This document shows, piece after piece, positions 26,205 through 35,395 of a DNA stretch of 64,000 nt. The stretch comes from Stenotrophomonas lacuserhaii. Its GTDB lineage: Bacteria > Pseudomonadota > Gammaproteobacteria > Xanthomonadales > Xanthomonadaceae. A model generated the notes under the pieces. It was not told the origin of the DNA. It ran no database searches and saw nothing but the letters and a program-made list of their open reading frames with translations. The position numbers and the translations under genes were made by a program. The DNA lies in NCBI RefSeq assembly GCF_014836545.1, contig NZ_JACSQS010000001.1, positions 553,993 to 617,992 on the forward strand, written 5' to 3'. Each line of letters starts with the position of its first letter. Within the stretch, counting starts at the first letter, position 1.

Positions 26205-26573
26205 ATGACCCACTCCGTCACCTCGATCCTTTCGCAGATCCGCAGCTTCCAGACCCAGGCCTCGCAGCCTCTGGCCAGCCCGCTGGGGGAGATGCCGCGC
26301 ACCAATGCGATCCCGACCGGAGCCCCGGGCACCATCGGCGCGCCCGCGCCCGCCAGTTTCAGCGACACCCTGCGTGGCGCCCTGTCCGGGGTGAACGAGG
26401 CACAGGCCAAGTCCGGCGCCCTCGCCCGTGACTTCGAACTCGGCGTCCCGGGCGCAGACCTGGCCAAGGTCATGGTCGCTTCGCAGCAGTCCCAGATCGC
26501 CTTCCGCGCCACCGTGGAAGTCCGCAACCGTCTCGTCCAGGCTTACCAGGACGTGATGAACATGCCGCTGTAA
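26205..26573 (+). CDS. fliE: MS-ring to rod junction protein FliE
   Basis: 122 residues from ATG 26205 (ATG 26190 would add five residues). The C-terminal FliE signature is DLAKVMVASQQSQIAFRATVEVRNRLVQAYQDVMNMPL; the N terminus is a short Gln/Ser-rich stretch. FliE links the FliF ring to the rod and is the first rod-type substrate exported. It is 12 bases before fliF. Confidence 0.95.
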   Translation: MTHSVTSILSQIRSFQTQASQPLASPLGEMPRTNAIPTGAPGTIGAPAPASFSDTLRGALSGVNEAQAKSGALARDFELGVPGADLAKVMVASQQSQIAFRATVEVRNRLVQAYQDVMNMPL

Positions 26574-26585
26574 GGATCACCTGCG

Positions 26586-28226
26586 ATGGCTTTGACCCTT
26601 TCCAAGGAAGCACTGAACGGCGAAAAGGCCGGGCAGTGGTTTGATCGCCTGCAGAGCCTGCAGATTGCCCGCCGCCTGGGCCTGATGGCGATGATCGCAG
26701 TGGCCGTGGCCGCCGGCCTGGCCGTGTTCTTCTGGTCGCAGAAGCCGGGTATGGTGCCGCTGTACACCGGCCTGGACCAGAAGGCGACCGCCGAGGCGAC
26801 CGACCTGCTGCGTGCCGCGCAGATCCCGTTCGAACTGGACGCGGCCACCGGCGGCATCACCGTGCCGGAGAAGAACCTGCACGATGCGCGCCTGAAGCTG
26901 GCCAGCTCCGGCCTGACCGACAACGGCCGGCTCGGCTTCGAACTGATGGAGCGCGACCCGGGCTTCGGTGTCAGCCAGTTCGTGGAAAGCGCGCGCTACC
27001 AGCACTCGCTGGAAACCGAACTGTCGCGCACCATCAACACGCTGCGCCCGGTGCGCGATTCCCGCGTCCACCTGGCCATTCCCAAGCCCAGCGCGTTCAC
27101 CCGCCAGCGCGACGTGGCCAGTGCCTCGGTGGTGCTGGAACTGCGCGGTGGCCAGCAGTTGGAGCGCGGCCAGGTCGACGCCATCGTGCACATGGTTGCC
27201 GCCAGCATCCCCGACCTGACCCCTGAGCGGGTCACCGTGGTCGACCAGAGCGGCCGCATGCTCAGCGTGTCCGATCCGAACAGCGAAGCGGCGCTCAATG
27301 CCGCCCAGTTCGAACAGGTGCGTCGCCAGGAAACCTCGTTCAACCAGCGCATCCGCGAACTGCTGGAACCGATGACCGGCCCCGGCCGGGTCAAGCCGGA
27401 AGTAACGGTGGCGATGGACTTTTCCACCACCGAAGAGGCGCGCGAGCTGTACAACGGCGAGCCGGCCAAGGTGCGCAGCGAACAGACAAGCGAGAACTCC
27501 ACCAGCACGGCCGGCCCGCAGGGTGTGCCGGGGGCGGCCAGCAATGCCCCGCCCGGCCAGCCGGCGCCGGCGGCCACTGCGGCCGCACCAACGGAGACCT
27601 CGCGCAATGCCACGCGCAACTACGAACTGGACCGCACCCTGCAGCACACCCGGCAGCCGGGTGGCCGCATCGAACGCGTTTCGGTGGCGGTATTGCTGGA
27701 CAACGTGCCGCGCCCCGGCGCCAACGGCAAGATGACCGAACAGGCGCTGTCGGCGGCCGAGCTGACCCGCATCGAAGGACTGGTCAAGCAGGCGGTAGGT
27801 TTCAACGCCGAGCGCGGCGACACCGTGTCGGTGATGAATGCCCCGTTCGTGCGCGAAGTGACTCCGATCGAAGGCCCGAACTGGTGGGAACTGCCGTGGG
27901 TGCAGGATGGACTGCGCCTGCTGCTGGGCGCCATCGTGGTGCTGGCGCTGCTGTTCGGCGTGCTGCGCCCGGCCCTGCGTGCCATCAGCGGCAACGGCCC
28001 GAAGCCGGCGCAGCTCGGCCAGGATCCGCTCACCGCCGATGTGCAGCTGGTAGACGATGACATGGACCTGCCGGCCCTGGAGCGCGACCGCGCCAGCCTG
28101 GGCGGCGTACCGCTGGCACTGCCGGTGGACTCTTACGAAGAACGACTGCGCATGGCACGCGAATCTGTGAAGACCGACTCCAAGCGGGTGGCCCAGGTGG
28201 TCAAGGGCTGGGTGGCCCATGAGTGA
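26586..28226 (+). CDS. fliF: MS-ring protein FliF
   Basis: 546 residues. Two membrane segments flank a large periplasmic part: about 32-50 (GLMAMIAVAVAAGLAVFFW) and about 443-462 (LLLGAIVVLALLFGVLRPAL). Ring-building motifs include LYTGLDQKATAEATDLLRAAQIPFEL and FVESARYQHSLETELSRTINTLRPVRDSRVHLAIPKPS. The C-terminal cytoplasmic tail (SYEERLRMARESVKTDSKRVAQVVKGWV) is the FliG-binding motif. It overlaps fliG by 8 bases. Confidence 0.97.
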   Translation: MALTLSKEALNGEKAGQWFDRLQSLQIARRLGLMAMIAVAVAAGLAVFFWSQKPGMVPLYTGLDQKATAEATDLLRAAQIPFELDAATGGITVPEKNLHDARLKLASSGLTDNGRLGFELMERDPGFGVSQFVESARYQHSLETELSRTINTLRPVRDSRVHLAIPKPSAFTRQRDVASASVVLELRGGQQLERGQVDAIVHMVAASIPDLTPERVTVVDQSGRMLSVSDPNSEAALNAAQFEQVRRQETSFNQRIRELLEPMTGPGRVKPEVTVAMDFSTTEEARELYNGEPAKVRSEQTSENSTSTAGPQGVPGAASNAPPGQPAPAATAAAPTETSRNATRNYELDRTLQHTRQPGGRIERVSVAVLLDNVPRPGANGKMTEQALSAAELTRIEGLVKQAVGFNAERGDTVSVMNAPFVREVTPIEGPNWWELPWVQDGLRLLLGAIVVLALLFGVLRPALRAISGNGPKPAQLGQDPLTADVQLVDDDMDLPALERDRASLGGVPLALPVDSYEERLRMARESVKTDSKRVAQVVKGWVAHE

Positions 28227-29220
28227 GGCCCAGCTCAACGGCGTGCAGCGCGCCGCCATCCTGCTGCTGTCGCTCGGCGAACAGGAGGCAGCCGACGTGC
28301 TGCGCCACATGGAGCCGAAGGAGGTGCAGAAGATCGGCATCGCCATGGCGACCATGAGCAACGTCACCCGCGAACAGGTCGAAGGGGTGATGGACAGCTT
28401 CAACAACGAACTGATGTCCAAGACCTCGCTGGGCGTGGGATCGGACGACTACATCCGCAACATGCTGGTGCAGGCGCTGGGCAGTGAGAAGGCCAACAGC
28501 CTGATCGACCGCATCCTGCTCGGCCGCAACACCACCGGACTGGACGCGCTTAAGTGGATGGATCCGCGCGCAGTGGCCGATCTGGTGCGCAACGAACACC
28601 CGCAGATCATCGCGATCGTGATGGCCCACCTGGAAACCGACCAGGCCGCCGACGCGCTGAAGCTGCTGCCCGAGCGCACCCGCGTGGACGTGCTGCTGCG
28701 CATCGCCACGCTCGACGGCATCCCGCCGAACGCGCTGAACGAGTTGAACGAAATCATGGAACGCCAGTTCGCCGGCAACCAGAACCTGAAGTCGTCCAAC
28801 ATCGGCGGCGTGCAGGTGGCGGCCAACATCCTCAACTTCATGGACAGCGGGCAGGACCAGGTGATCCTGGGCGAGATCGCCCGCGTGGATGCGTCGCTGA
28901 GCGGCCGCATCCAGGAAATGATGTTCGTGTTCGACGACCTGGTGGACCTGGACGACCGCGAAATGCAGCTGGTGCTGCGCGAAGTCAGTGGCGAGCGGCT
29001 GGGCCTGGCCCTGCGCGGTGCCGACATCCGGGTGCGCGACAAGATCACCCGCAACATGTCCCAGCGCGCCGCGGAGATCCTGTTGGAAGACATGGAGGCA
29101 CGCGGTCCGGTGCGCCTGTCCGACGTGGAAGGGGCGCAGCGCGAGATCCTGGCCATCGTCAAGCGCATGGCCGATGAAGGCACGGTCACCCTGGGCGGCA
29201 GCGCGGAGGCGATGCTGTGA
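28219..29220 (+). CDS. fliG: Motor switch protein FliG
   Basis: 333 residues, the usual size. N-terminal FliF-binding part (GVQRAAILLLSLGEQEAADVLRHM), middle domain with EHPQIIAIVMAHLETDQAADAL, and C-terminal torque domain with the charged helix (MMFVFDDLVDLDDREMQLVLREV) that faces the stator. FliG connects the MS ring to FliM and transmits force from MotC/MotD. It overlaps fliF and fliH. Confidence 0.97.
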   Translation: MSEAQLNGVQRAAILLLSLGEQEAADVLRHMEPKEVQKIGIAMATMSNVTREQVEGVMDSFNNELMSKTSLGVGSDDYIRNMLVQALGSEKANSLIDRILLGRNTTGLDALKWMDPRAVADLVRNEHPQIIAIVMAHLETDQAADALKLLPERTRVDVLLRIATLDGIPPNALNELNEIMERQFAGNQNLKSSNIGGVQVAANILNFMDSGQDQVILGEIARVDASLSGRIQEMMFVFDDLVDLDDREMQLVLREVSGERLGLALRGADIRVRDKITRNMSQRAAEILLEDMEARGPVRLSDVEGAQREILAIVKRMADEGTVTLGGSAEAML

Positions 29221-29849
29221 ACAACACCGCCATCCGCTGGAATGCCCCCGACCTGCTGGCCGCCACGCAGCTGCTGCTCGACGAGCAGGCCCTGCACGAC
29301 GAGCCGGAGATCGAACCCGAACCGATCCTGCAGCCGCCCACGCTGGAAGAAATCCAGGCCATCCAGGACGCCGCCGAGAAAGAAGGGTTCGCCCATGGCC
29401 ATGCCGAAGGCTATGCCCAGGGGCAGGCTGAAGTGCGCCGCGTGGTGGCGCAGATGGAAGGCATCCTGGACAACTTCAGCCGGCCGCTGGTGCGGCTGGA
29501 AAACGAGGCCGTCGCTGCGCTGGGCGAACTGGCCGTACGCATCGCCGGCACCCTGGTCGGCCGCGCGTACCAGACCGATCCGGAACTGCTGGCGCAGCTG
29601 GTCGCCGAAGGCGTGGATGCGGTCGGCACCAGCAGCCGTGATGTCGAAGTGCGCCTGCACCCGGATGACATCGCCGCATTGTCGCCCCTGCTCACCCTGT
29701 CGCCGCAGCAGCGGCTGGTCCCCGACGCAGCGCTGAGTCGCGGCGACCTGCGCGTGCATGCCGAAAGCGTGCGCATCGACGGCACCCTGGAAGCGCGCCT
29801 GCGCGGCGCGCTGGACAAGGTGATGCGCCAGGTCGGGAGCGCGACATGA
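29217..29849 (+). CDS. fliH: Export ATPase regulator FliH
   Basis: 210 residues. Family features are the GxxxG-like Gly-rich helical stretch (EKEGFAHGHAEGYAQGQAEVRRVVAQM) and the C-terminal part LAVRIAGTLVGRAYQTDPELLAQLVAEGVDAV, with VEVRLHPDDIAAL. FliH dimers bind the FliI N terminus and tether it to the C ring through FliN. It overlaps both neighbours by 4 bases. Confidence 0.93.
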   Translation: MNNTAIRWNAPDLLAATQLLLDEQALHDEPEIEPEPILQPPTLEEIQAIQDAAEKEGFAHGHAEGYAQGQAEVRRVVAQMEGILDNFSRPLVRLENEAVAALGELAVRIAGTLVGRAYQTDPELLAQLVAEGVDAVGTSSRDVEVRLHPDDIAALSPLLTLSPQQRLVPDAALSRGDLRVHAESVRIDGTLEARLRGALDKVMRQVGSAT

Positions 29850-31231
29850 GCACCTTGGACCTGCCGCTGCCGCCGGAATGGACCGGTGCACGCAACCTGC
29901 GCCTGGGCGCCCGCCTGGATGCCCTGAATTTCGACACCCTGCACGGACGCGGGCTGATCCGCGAAGGCGTGCTGCGCCGCGCCGTCGGCCTGACCTTGGA
30001 AGCGGTCGGCTGCGAAGCCCCGCTCGGCGCCAGCTGCAAGGTGGAAGTGGACGGCGGATGGGTGGATTCGGAGGTGGTCGGCTTCGCCGGCGAACGTACC
30101 TACCTGATGCCCAGCGCCGAACTGCATGGCCTGCTGCCGAACGCCCGCGTGGTGCCCTCGCTGCGGCGCGGCGGCGGCGTGGACGTGGGTGAAGGCCTGC
30201 TTGGCCGGGTCATCGACAGCGATGGCGTGCCGCTGGATGGCAAGGGGCCGATCCGTGCCGAAGGCTCGGTCGGGATGGCCGGCGTGTCGATGAATCCGCT
30301 TTCGCGCGAACCGATCACCCAGCCGCTGGACGTCGGCGTGCGCGCGATCAACGCGCTGCTGCCGATCGGGCGCGGCCAGCGCGTCGGCCTGTTCGCCGGT
30401 TCCGGCGTCGGCAAGTCCACCCTGCTCGGCATGATGACCCGCTTCACCTCCGCCGACGTGATCGTGGTCGGGCTGATCGGCGAACGTGGCCGCGAAGTGC
30501 GCGACTTCGTCGAATCCACGCTGGGCGAAGAAGGCCTGCGCCGCGCGGTGGTGGTGGCCGCCCCGGCCGACCGCCCACCGCTGGCACGCCTGCACGGCGC
30601 TTACCGGGCAACGGCGATTGCCGAGTGGTACCGCGACCAGGGCCTGAACGTGCTGCTGCTGATGGATTCGCTGACCCGTTTCGCCCAGGCGCAGCGTGAA
30701 ATCGGCTTGTCGGTCGGCGAACCGCCCACCACCCGCGGCTATCCGCCGTCGGTGTTTGCCAAGCTGCCTGCCCTGGTGGAGCGTGCCGGCAACGGCGCCA
30801 AGGGCCGCGGCTCGATCACCGCGTTCTACACCGTGCTGACCGAGGGCGATGATCCGCAGGATCCCATTGCCGATGCGGCGCGCGCCATCCTCGACGGCCA
30901 CATCCTGCTGTCGCGCCGGGTCGCCGACAGCGGCCTGTACCCGGCCATCGACGTGGAAGCGTCGGTCAGCCGGGTGGTCACCGAGATCGCCGACGAGCCG
31001 TGGCGCCTGCGCATCCGCAAGCTGAAGCGGCTGGTGTCGGCGTATTCCTCCAACCGCGACCTGATCGCCATCGGTGCATACCAGCGTGGCAACGACGCGG
31101 CCACCGACGAAGCACTGGAACGCTGGCCGGAGATCGTCGAATTCCTCGGCCAGGACGTGGCCAAGGCCGCCGACCTTCCCCACAGCCAGGCCGCATTGAA
31201 GCGCCTGGTGGAACCGGAGAATCCCGCATGA
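29846..31231 (+). CDS. fliI: Flagellar type III export ATPase FliI
   Basis: 461 residues, related to F1 beta. Walker A GLFAGSGVGKST has the catalytic Lys at about 190; Walker B is GLNVLLLMDSLTRFAQAQREI; the export-ATPase signature ADRPPLARLHGAYRATAIAEWYRDQG and the Arg-finger segment GYPPSVFAKLPALVERAG are present. It unfolds and detaches chaperones from substrates at the export gate. Coupled to fliH and fliJ by 4-base overlaps. Confidence 0.97.
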   Translation: MSTLDLPLPPEWTGARNLRLGARLDALNFDTLHGRGLIREGVLRRAVGLTLEAVGCEAPLGASCKVEVDGGWVDSEVVGFAGERTYLMPSAELHGLLPNARVVPSLRRGGGVDVGEGLLGRVIDSDGVPLDGKGPIRAEGSVGMAGVSMNPLSREPITQPLDVGVRAINALLPIGRGQRVGLFAGSGVGKSTLLGMMTRFTSADVIVVGLIGERGREVRDFVESTLGEEGLRRAVVVAAPADRPPLARLHGAYRATAIAEWYRDQGLNVLLLMDSLTRFAQAQREIGLSVGEPPTTRGYPPSVFAKLPALVERAGNGAKGRGSITAFYTVLTEGDDPQDPIADAARAILDGHILLSRRVADSGLYPAIDVEASVSRVVTEIADEPWRLRIRKLKRLVSAYSSNRDLIAIGAYQRGNDAATDEALERWPEIVEFLGQDVAKAADLPHSQAALKRLVEPENPA

Positions 31232-31686
31232 TGCAATCCAAGCGCATCGACCCGCTGCTCAAGCGCGCGCAGGAAAAGGAAGACACCGTCGCCCGCGACC
31301 TGGCCGAGCGCCAGCGCACCCTCGACACCCATCTGTCGCGGCTGGACGAGCTGCGCCGCTATGCCGAGGAGTACGCCAACGCACAGATGGCCGCCACCAG
31401 CCCGGCGCAGCTGCTGAACCGGCGCGCCTTCCTGGACCGGCTGGACAGCGCGGTCAGCCAGCAGAGCCAGACTGTGGACAGCAACCGCGAAAAGGTGGAA
31501 GCCGAACGCGCGCGCCTGCTGCTGGCCAGCCGGGACAAGCAGGTGCTCGAGCAGCTGGCCGCAAGCTATCGCGCGCAGGAACAGCAGGTGGTGGAAAAGC
31601 GCACCCAGCGCGAGATGGATGACCTCGGTGCCCGCCGCGTACGTCTGCTGCAGGCCGGCGACGGCGAATCCGGCGGCCAGTCATGA
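31228..31686 (+). CDS. fliJ: Export stalk protein FliJ
   Basis: 152 residues from the first of two adjacent ATGs (31228, 31231). It is an almost continuous coiled coil rich in Arg, Glu, Gln and Leu (LLKRAQEKEDTVARDLAERQRTLDTHLSRLDELRRYAEEY; LEQLAASYRAQEQQVVEKRTQREMDDLGARR), as in FliJ. FliJ sits in the FliI hexamer centre and escorts empty chaperones. Overlaps fliI and fliK. Confidence 0.93.
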   Translation: MMQSKRIDPLLKRAQEKEDTVARDLAERQRTLDTHLSRLDELRRYAEEYANAQMAATSPAQLLNRRAFLDRLDSAVSQQSQTVDSNREKVEAERARLLLASRDKQVLEQLAASYRAQEQQVVEKRTQREMDDLGARRVRLLQAGDGESGGQS

Positions 31687-32774
31687 TGGCATCTCCCCTC
31701 GCGAGCGGTGTGGCCACCAGCGCCGGTAACGGCACGTCCGCACGCACGGCGTCGGCTGGCAGCGAAGCGCCTGGCAGCGGGTTCGACCGCCTGCTGAAGG
31801 GCAGTGAGCGCAGCAAGCCCTCCGCCACGCAAGCCTCGCAGGCCACCGATGCAGCCCCGCCACAGAAGGATGCGCAGGCACCTGGCGAGCACGCAGAAGC
31901 ACCCGCCGCCGACCCTGCCGCCGAGGCAACCCCGGCCAACCCTGCGGCACCTGCCGACAACGCCGAGACCGAACCATCCGATGAGGTGGCCGCCGCGTGG
32001 CCGCCGCCGGGACTGGCCGGCCTGCTCCTGTCCGCCGCACCGGTGGCGCCGGAAGCCGCGCCTGCCTCGGCCACCCCAGCGACGAACGGCGCTGCGGCAT
32101 CGGCGCCCGCCTCGGTATTGCCTGCACTGGCGAACGCCGGCGCAACCGCCGCTGCGGGCGGCATCGCACTGGTGCCGGACGGCCCTGCAGCGGACGCATT
32201 GCCGGCCGACATCGAGGCAGCCCTGGCCGCGCTGAGCGCCGAACCGGACCAAGCCAACGACGAAGCCGCCCCTGCCCCGCTGCTGCACGCCCCCGGTGCG
32301 CTGCAGGCCGTCCGTTCGGCCGCCGACATCACCCTGGCGCGGGCGCTTGACCCGACCCCCACCCCGATACTCGGGCAGGAAGGCTTCGATGAGGCCGTCA
32401 GCGCCCGCGTCGGCTGGCTGGCCGAACAGAAGATCGGCCACGCCCACATCCGCATCAGCCCCGACGACATGGGCACGATCGACGTGCGCCTGCAGATGGA
32501 CGGTGACAAGGTCCACGCCAGCTTCAGCAGCCCGCATGTCGAGGTGCGCCATGCGCTGGAAAGCACGCTGCCGCGGCTGCGTGAACTGCTCGGCGAGCAG
32601 GGCTTCCAGCTCGCCCATGCCGATGTCAGCCAGCAACAGCAGGGCGACTCCGGCCAGTCCCCGCGTGGCGGCAGCTTCCCCGCGAGCGGCGATGGCGAGC
32701 CCGGCACGGCCGAGGTGACGCTCTCCAGTGCCCAGTTGATCCGCCAGCGGGGGCTGCTGGACGTACACGCGTGA
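31683..32774 (+). CDS. fliK: Hook-length control protein FliK
   Basis: 363 residues. The N-terminal two thirds are low-complexity, Ala/Pro/Glu-rich, as typical of the exported ruler part. The C-terminal domain (about 235-335) has the FliK signature IRISPDDMGTIDVRLQMDGDKVHASFSSPHVEVRHALESTLPRLRELLGEQGFQLAHADVS. FliK measures the hook and triggers the substrate switch by contacting FlhB. The stop codon lies inside a hairpin (GACGGTTT ... AAACCGTC, 32773-32800), and a large palindromic element follows, so the fliE operon probably ends here. Confidence 0.93.
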   Translation: MMASPLASGVATSAGNGTSARTASAGSEAPGSGFDRLLKGSERSKPSATQASQATDAAPPQKDAQAPGEHAEAPAADPAAEATPANPAAPADNAETEPSDEVAAAWPPPGLAGLLLSAAPVAPEAAPASATPATNGAAASAPASVLPALANAGATAAAGGIALVPDGPAADALPADIEAALAALSAEPDQANDEAAPAPLLHAPGALQAVRSAADITLARALDPTPTPILGQEGFDEAVSARVGWLAEQKIGHAHIRISPDDMGTIDVRLQMDGDKVHASFSSPHVEVRHALESTLPRLRELLGEQGFQLAHADVSQQQQGDSGQSPRGGSFPASGDGEPGTAEVTLSSAQLIRQRGLLDVHA

Positions 32775-32800
32775 CGGTTTGCCGCCGCCAATAAACCGTC
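32773..32800 (+). terminator. Hairpin overlapping the fliK stop codon
   Basis: GACGGTTT, a 12-base loop, and AAACCGTC form an 8-bp stem that overlaps the TGA. There is no T-run; it may help end the fliE operon together with the palindrome that follows. Confidence 0.4.
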
Positions 32801-32808
32801 AGGTGGTC

Positions 32809-33049
<241 letters not shown>

Positions 33050-33061
33050 TGCCAACCATTG

Positions 33062-33077
33062 CGGCACGCCACTTGCA
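33062..33077 (+). promoter_or_regulatory. Sigma-54 promoter for the fliL operon
   Basis: CGGCACGCCACTTGCA matches the RpoN consensus except for the first base. It lies directly after the palindromic element, 34 bases before the fliL GTG, and should drive fliLMNOPQR. Confidence 0.88.
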
Positions 33078-33110
33078 TGTGCCCGGAGGCAACCTCCAGG
33101 AGCTCCACAC

Positions 33111-33632
33111 GTGGCCGCAGCCGCAGACAAAACCAAGAAATCCGCCGACAAGGACAAGGCCGCCCCCTCGCGCCGTCCCGTGCTTGTGATCGCCCTGATC
33201 GCGGTCGTCGCCGCTGCCGCCGCAGGTGGCGGCGTGTGGTACTTCACCCAGGCCCCGCACGCCGCCGATGGCGCCCCCGCCAGCCAAGCCAAGCCGAAGG
33301 CGCCGCCAGCCCCGGCCCAGTACTTCGGACTGGAACCGCCGTTCGTGGTCAACCTCAACGGCCCGGTCGACGGCCCGCGCTACCTGCAGGTGGAAGTGCA
33401 GCTGATGACCCGCGACAGCGCCGCGCTGGAATCGATCAAGACCCATTCCCCCGCCCTGCGCGCGCGCCTGCTGATGCTGTTCTCGCAGGTCACTCCGGAC
33501 CAGATCGCCGACCGCCCCGGCAAGGAGAAACTGCAGGCCGCCTCGCTGGCAGAAGTGCAGAAGGTGCTGCTCGCCGAGACCGGCAAGAAGTGCGCCGACG
33601 ACCTGCTGTTCACCAGTTTCGTGACCCAGTAA
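33111..33632 (+). CDS. fliL: Basal-body associated protein FliL
   Basis: 173 residues with a GTG start (33111) supported by CCAGGAG at 8-base spacing; longer readings run back through the poly-C palindrome and are not coding. A short Lys-rich cytoplasmic N terminus is followed by one membrane helix (VLVIALIAVVAAAAAGGGVWYF, about 24-45), then a periplasmic FliL domain (YFGLEPPFVVNLNGPVDGPRYLQVEVQLMTRD). FliL surrounds stator units and supports torque. It is 9 bases before fliM. Confidence 0.93.
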   Translation: MAAAADKTKKSADKDKAAPSRRPVLVIALIAVVAAAAAGGGVWYFTQAPHAADGAPASQAKPKAPPAPAQYFGLEPPFVVNLNGPVDGPRYLQVEVQLMTRDSAALESIKTHSPALRARLLMLFSQVTPDQIADRPGKEKLQAASLAEVQKVLLAETGKKCADDLLFTSFVTQ

Positions 33633-33641
33633 GGGCGCCTG

Positions 33642-34649
33642 ATGAACGACTTGCTGTCACAGGATGAAATCGATGCCCTGCTGCATGGCGTGGACAGTGG
33701 CGCGGTGGAGACCGACGACGACGGCGCGGTTCCAGGCGAAGCCCGCAACTACGACTTCGCCAGCCAGGACCGCATCATCCGCGGTCGCATGCCGACCCTG
33801 GAAATGGTCCACGAGCGCTTCGCCCGCCTGTGGCGGATCGGCCTGTTCAACCTGATCCGTCGCTCGGCCGAGCTGTCCGTGCGCGGCATCGAGCTGGTCA
33901 AGTTCAACGATTACATGCACACGCTGTACGTGCCGACCAACCTCAACCTGATCCGCTTCAAGCCGCTGCGCGGCACCGGGCTGATCGTGTTCGAACCCAC
34001 CCTGGTGTTCGCCATCGTCGACAACTTCTTCGGCGGCGACGGGCGCTACCCGACCCGCATCGAAGGCCGTGAGTTCACCGCCACTGAAATGCGGGTGATC
34101 CACCTGCTGCTGAAGCAGACCTTCGCCGACCTGCGTGAAGCGTGGGCGCCGGTGATGGACGTGGAGTTCGAATACATCAATTCGGAAATCAACCCGCACT
34201 TCGCCAACATCGTCACCCCGCGCGAGTACGTGGTGGTGTGCCGGCTTCACGTGGAGCTCGATGGCGGTGGCGGCGACATCCACGTCACCCTGCCCTATTC
34301 GATGCTCGAGCCGATCCGCGAACTTCTCGATGCCGGCATCCAGAGTGACCGCAACGACCGTGACGAAAGCTGGGGCCAGACCCTGCGCGAACAGCTCAAC
34401 GTGGCCGAAGTCACCCTGTCCAGCGTGCTGGCCACCAAGCGCATGAGCCTGCGCGAGCTGACCCGCATGAAGGTCGGCGACATCCTGCCGATCGAGCTGC
34501 CGCAGCACGTGCCGATCTGCGTCGAAGAGATCCCGGTGTTCACCGGAACCTTCGGCGTGGCCAACGGCATGAACGCGGTGAAGATCACCGCTACCCATCC
34601 GCCGGGCACGCGTCCACGCGTCCCGGTCATCCAGGAAGAACCGAAATGA
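33642..34649 (+). CDS. fliM: Motor switch protein FliM
   Basis: 335 residues. The N-terminal CheY-P docking peptide is DLLSQDEIDALLHGVDSG. The middle domain contains the GGxG-type motif (IVDNFFGGDGRYPTRIEGREFTATE), and the C-terminal SpoA domain is at 255-325 (LREQLNVAEVTLSSVLATKRMSLRELTRMKVGDILPIELPQ). FliM relays CheY-P binding to FliG to reverse rotation. Overlaps fliN by 4 bases. Confidence 0.97.
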   Translation: MNDLLSQDEIDALLHGVDSGAVETDDDGAVPGEARNYDFASQDRIIRGRMPTLEMVHERFARLWRIGLFNLIRRSAELSVRGIELVKFNDYMHTLYVPTNLNLIRFKPLRGTGLIVFEPTLVFAIVDNFFGGDGRYPTRIEGREFTATEMRVIHLLLKQTFADLREAWAPVMDVEFEYINSEINPHFANIVTPREYVVVCRLHVELDGGGGDIHVTLPYSMLEPIRELLDAGIQSDRNDRDESWGQTLREQLNVAEVTLSSVLATKRMSLRELTRMKVGDILPIELPQHVPICVEEIPVFTGTFGVANGMNAVKITATHPPGTRPRVPVIQEEPK

Positions 34650-34981
34650 ATGAAACCGAGCGCCAAGAAGCCATCGCCGCCCAGTTCGAAGCCCTGCAGG
34701 CCGAAGAGGCGACCGGTGCCGACCTCAACCTGGACGTGATCCTGGACGTGCCGGTGACGTTGTCGCTGGAAGTCGGCCGCGCCCGCCTGCCGATCCGCAA
34801 CCTGCTGCAGCTCAACCAGGGCTCGGTGGTGGAGCTGGAGCGCGGCGCGGGCGAATCGCTGGATGTGTTCGTCAACGGCACCCTGATCGCGCATGGCGAA
34901 GTGGTGGTGATCAACGATCGCTTCGGCGTGCGCCTGACCGACGTGGTCAGCCCCAGCGAACGGATCCGGAGACTGCGTTGA
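34646..34981 (+). CDS. fliN: Motor switch protein FliN
   Basis: 111 residues, mostly a single SpoA domain (NLDVILDVPVTLSLEVGRARLPIRNLLQLNQGSVVELERGAGESLDVFVNGTLIAHGEVVVINDRFGVRLTDVVSPSERI), the FliN signature. It forms the lower C ring with FliM and anchors FliH. Overlaps fliM and fliO. Confidence 0.97.
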   Translation: MNETERQEAIAAQFEALQAEEATGADLNLDVILDVPVTLSLEVGRARLPIRNLLQLNQGSVVELERGAGESLDVFVNGTLIAHGEVVVINDRFGVRLTDVVSPSERIRRLR

Positions 34982-35394
34982 GCCTGTCCCTGCTCATTGC
35001 CACCGGCCAGGCCGCCAGCAAGGCTGCGGTCCCGGTGGTCGGCCAGCATGCACCGTCCACCCCGGGGCTGTTCGGCGCGGTGCTGGCGCTGCTGCTGGTG
35101 CTGGCGTTGGTGGTCGGCCTGGGCTGGTTGCTCAAGCGCATGCCCGGCAGCAGCTTCCGCCAGGCCGAAGGGCTGAAGCTGGTCGCCAGCATCGCCGTCG
35201 GCGCCAAGGAGCGCGTGGTGGTGCTGGAAGTCAACGGCCAACAGATCCTGCTCGGGGTCACCGCCGGCGGCATCAGCAAGCTGGACACGCTGGCCGAACC
35301 GCTGCCACCGCCGACGCCGATGCGCGTGCCGGACCTGAAGAACCTGCCCAATTTCGCCCAGTTGCTGCAGCAGCGGCTGCGCAAGGATTCCTGA
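34978..35394 (+). CDS. fliO: Export-gate assembly protein FliO
   Basis: 138 residues with a TTG start overlapping the fliN stop. One membrane helix (LFGAVLALLLVLALVVGLGWLLKRM, about 30-55) precedes a small cytoplasmic domain with FliO features (GLKLVASIAVGAKERVVVLEVNGQQILLGVTAGGISKL). FliO helps FliP assemble into the export gate. No ATG offers a better start. Confidence 0.9.
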   Translation: MSLSLLIATGQAASKAAVPVVGQHAPSTPGLFGAVLALLLVLALVVGLGWLLKRMPGSSFRQAEGLKLVASIAVGAKERVVVLEVNGQQILLGVTAGGISKLDTLAEPLPPPTPMRVPDLKNLPNFAQLLQQRLRKDS

Positions 35395-35395
35395 G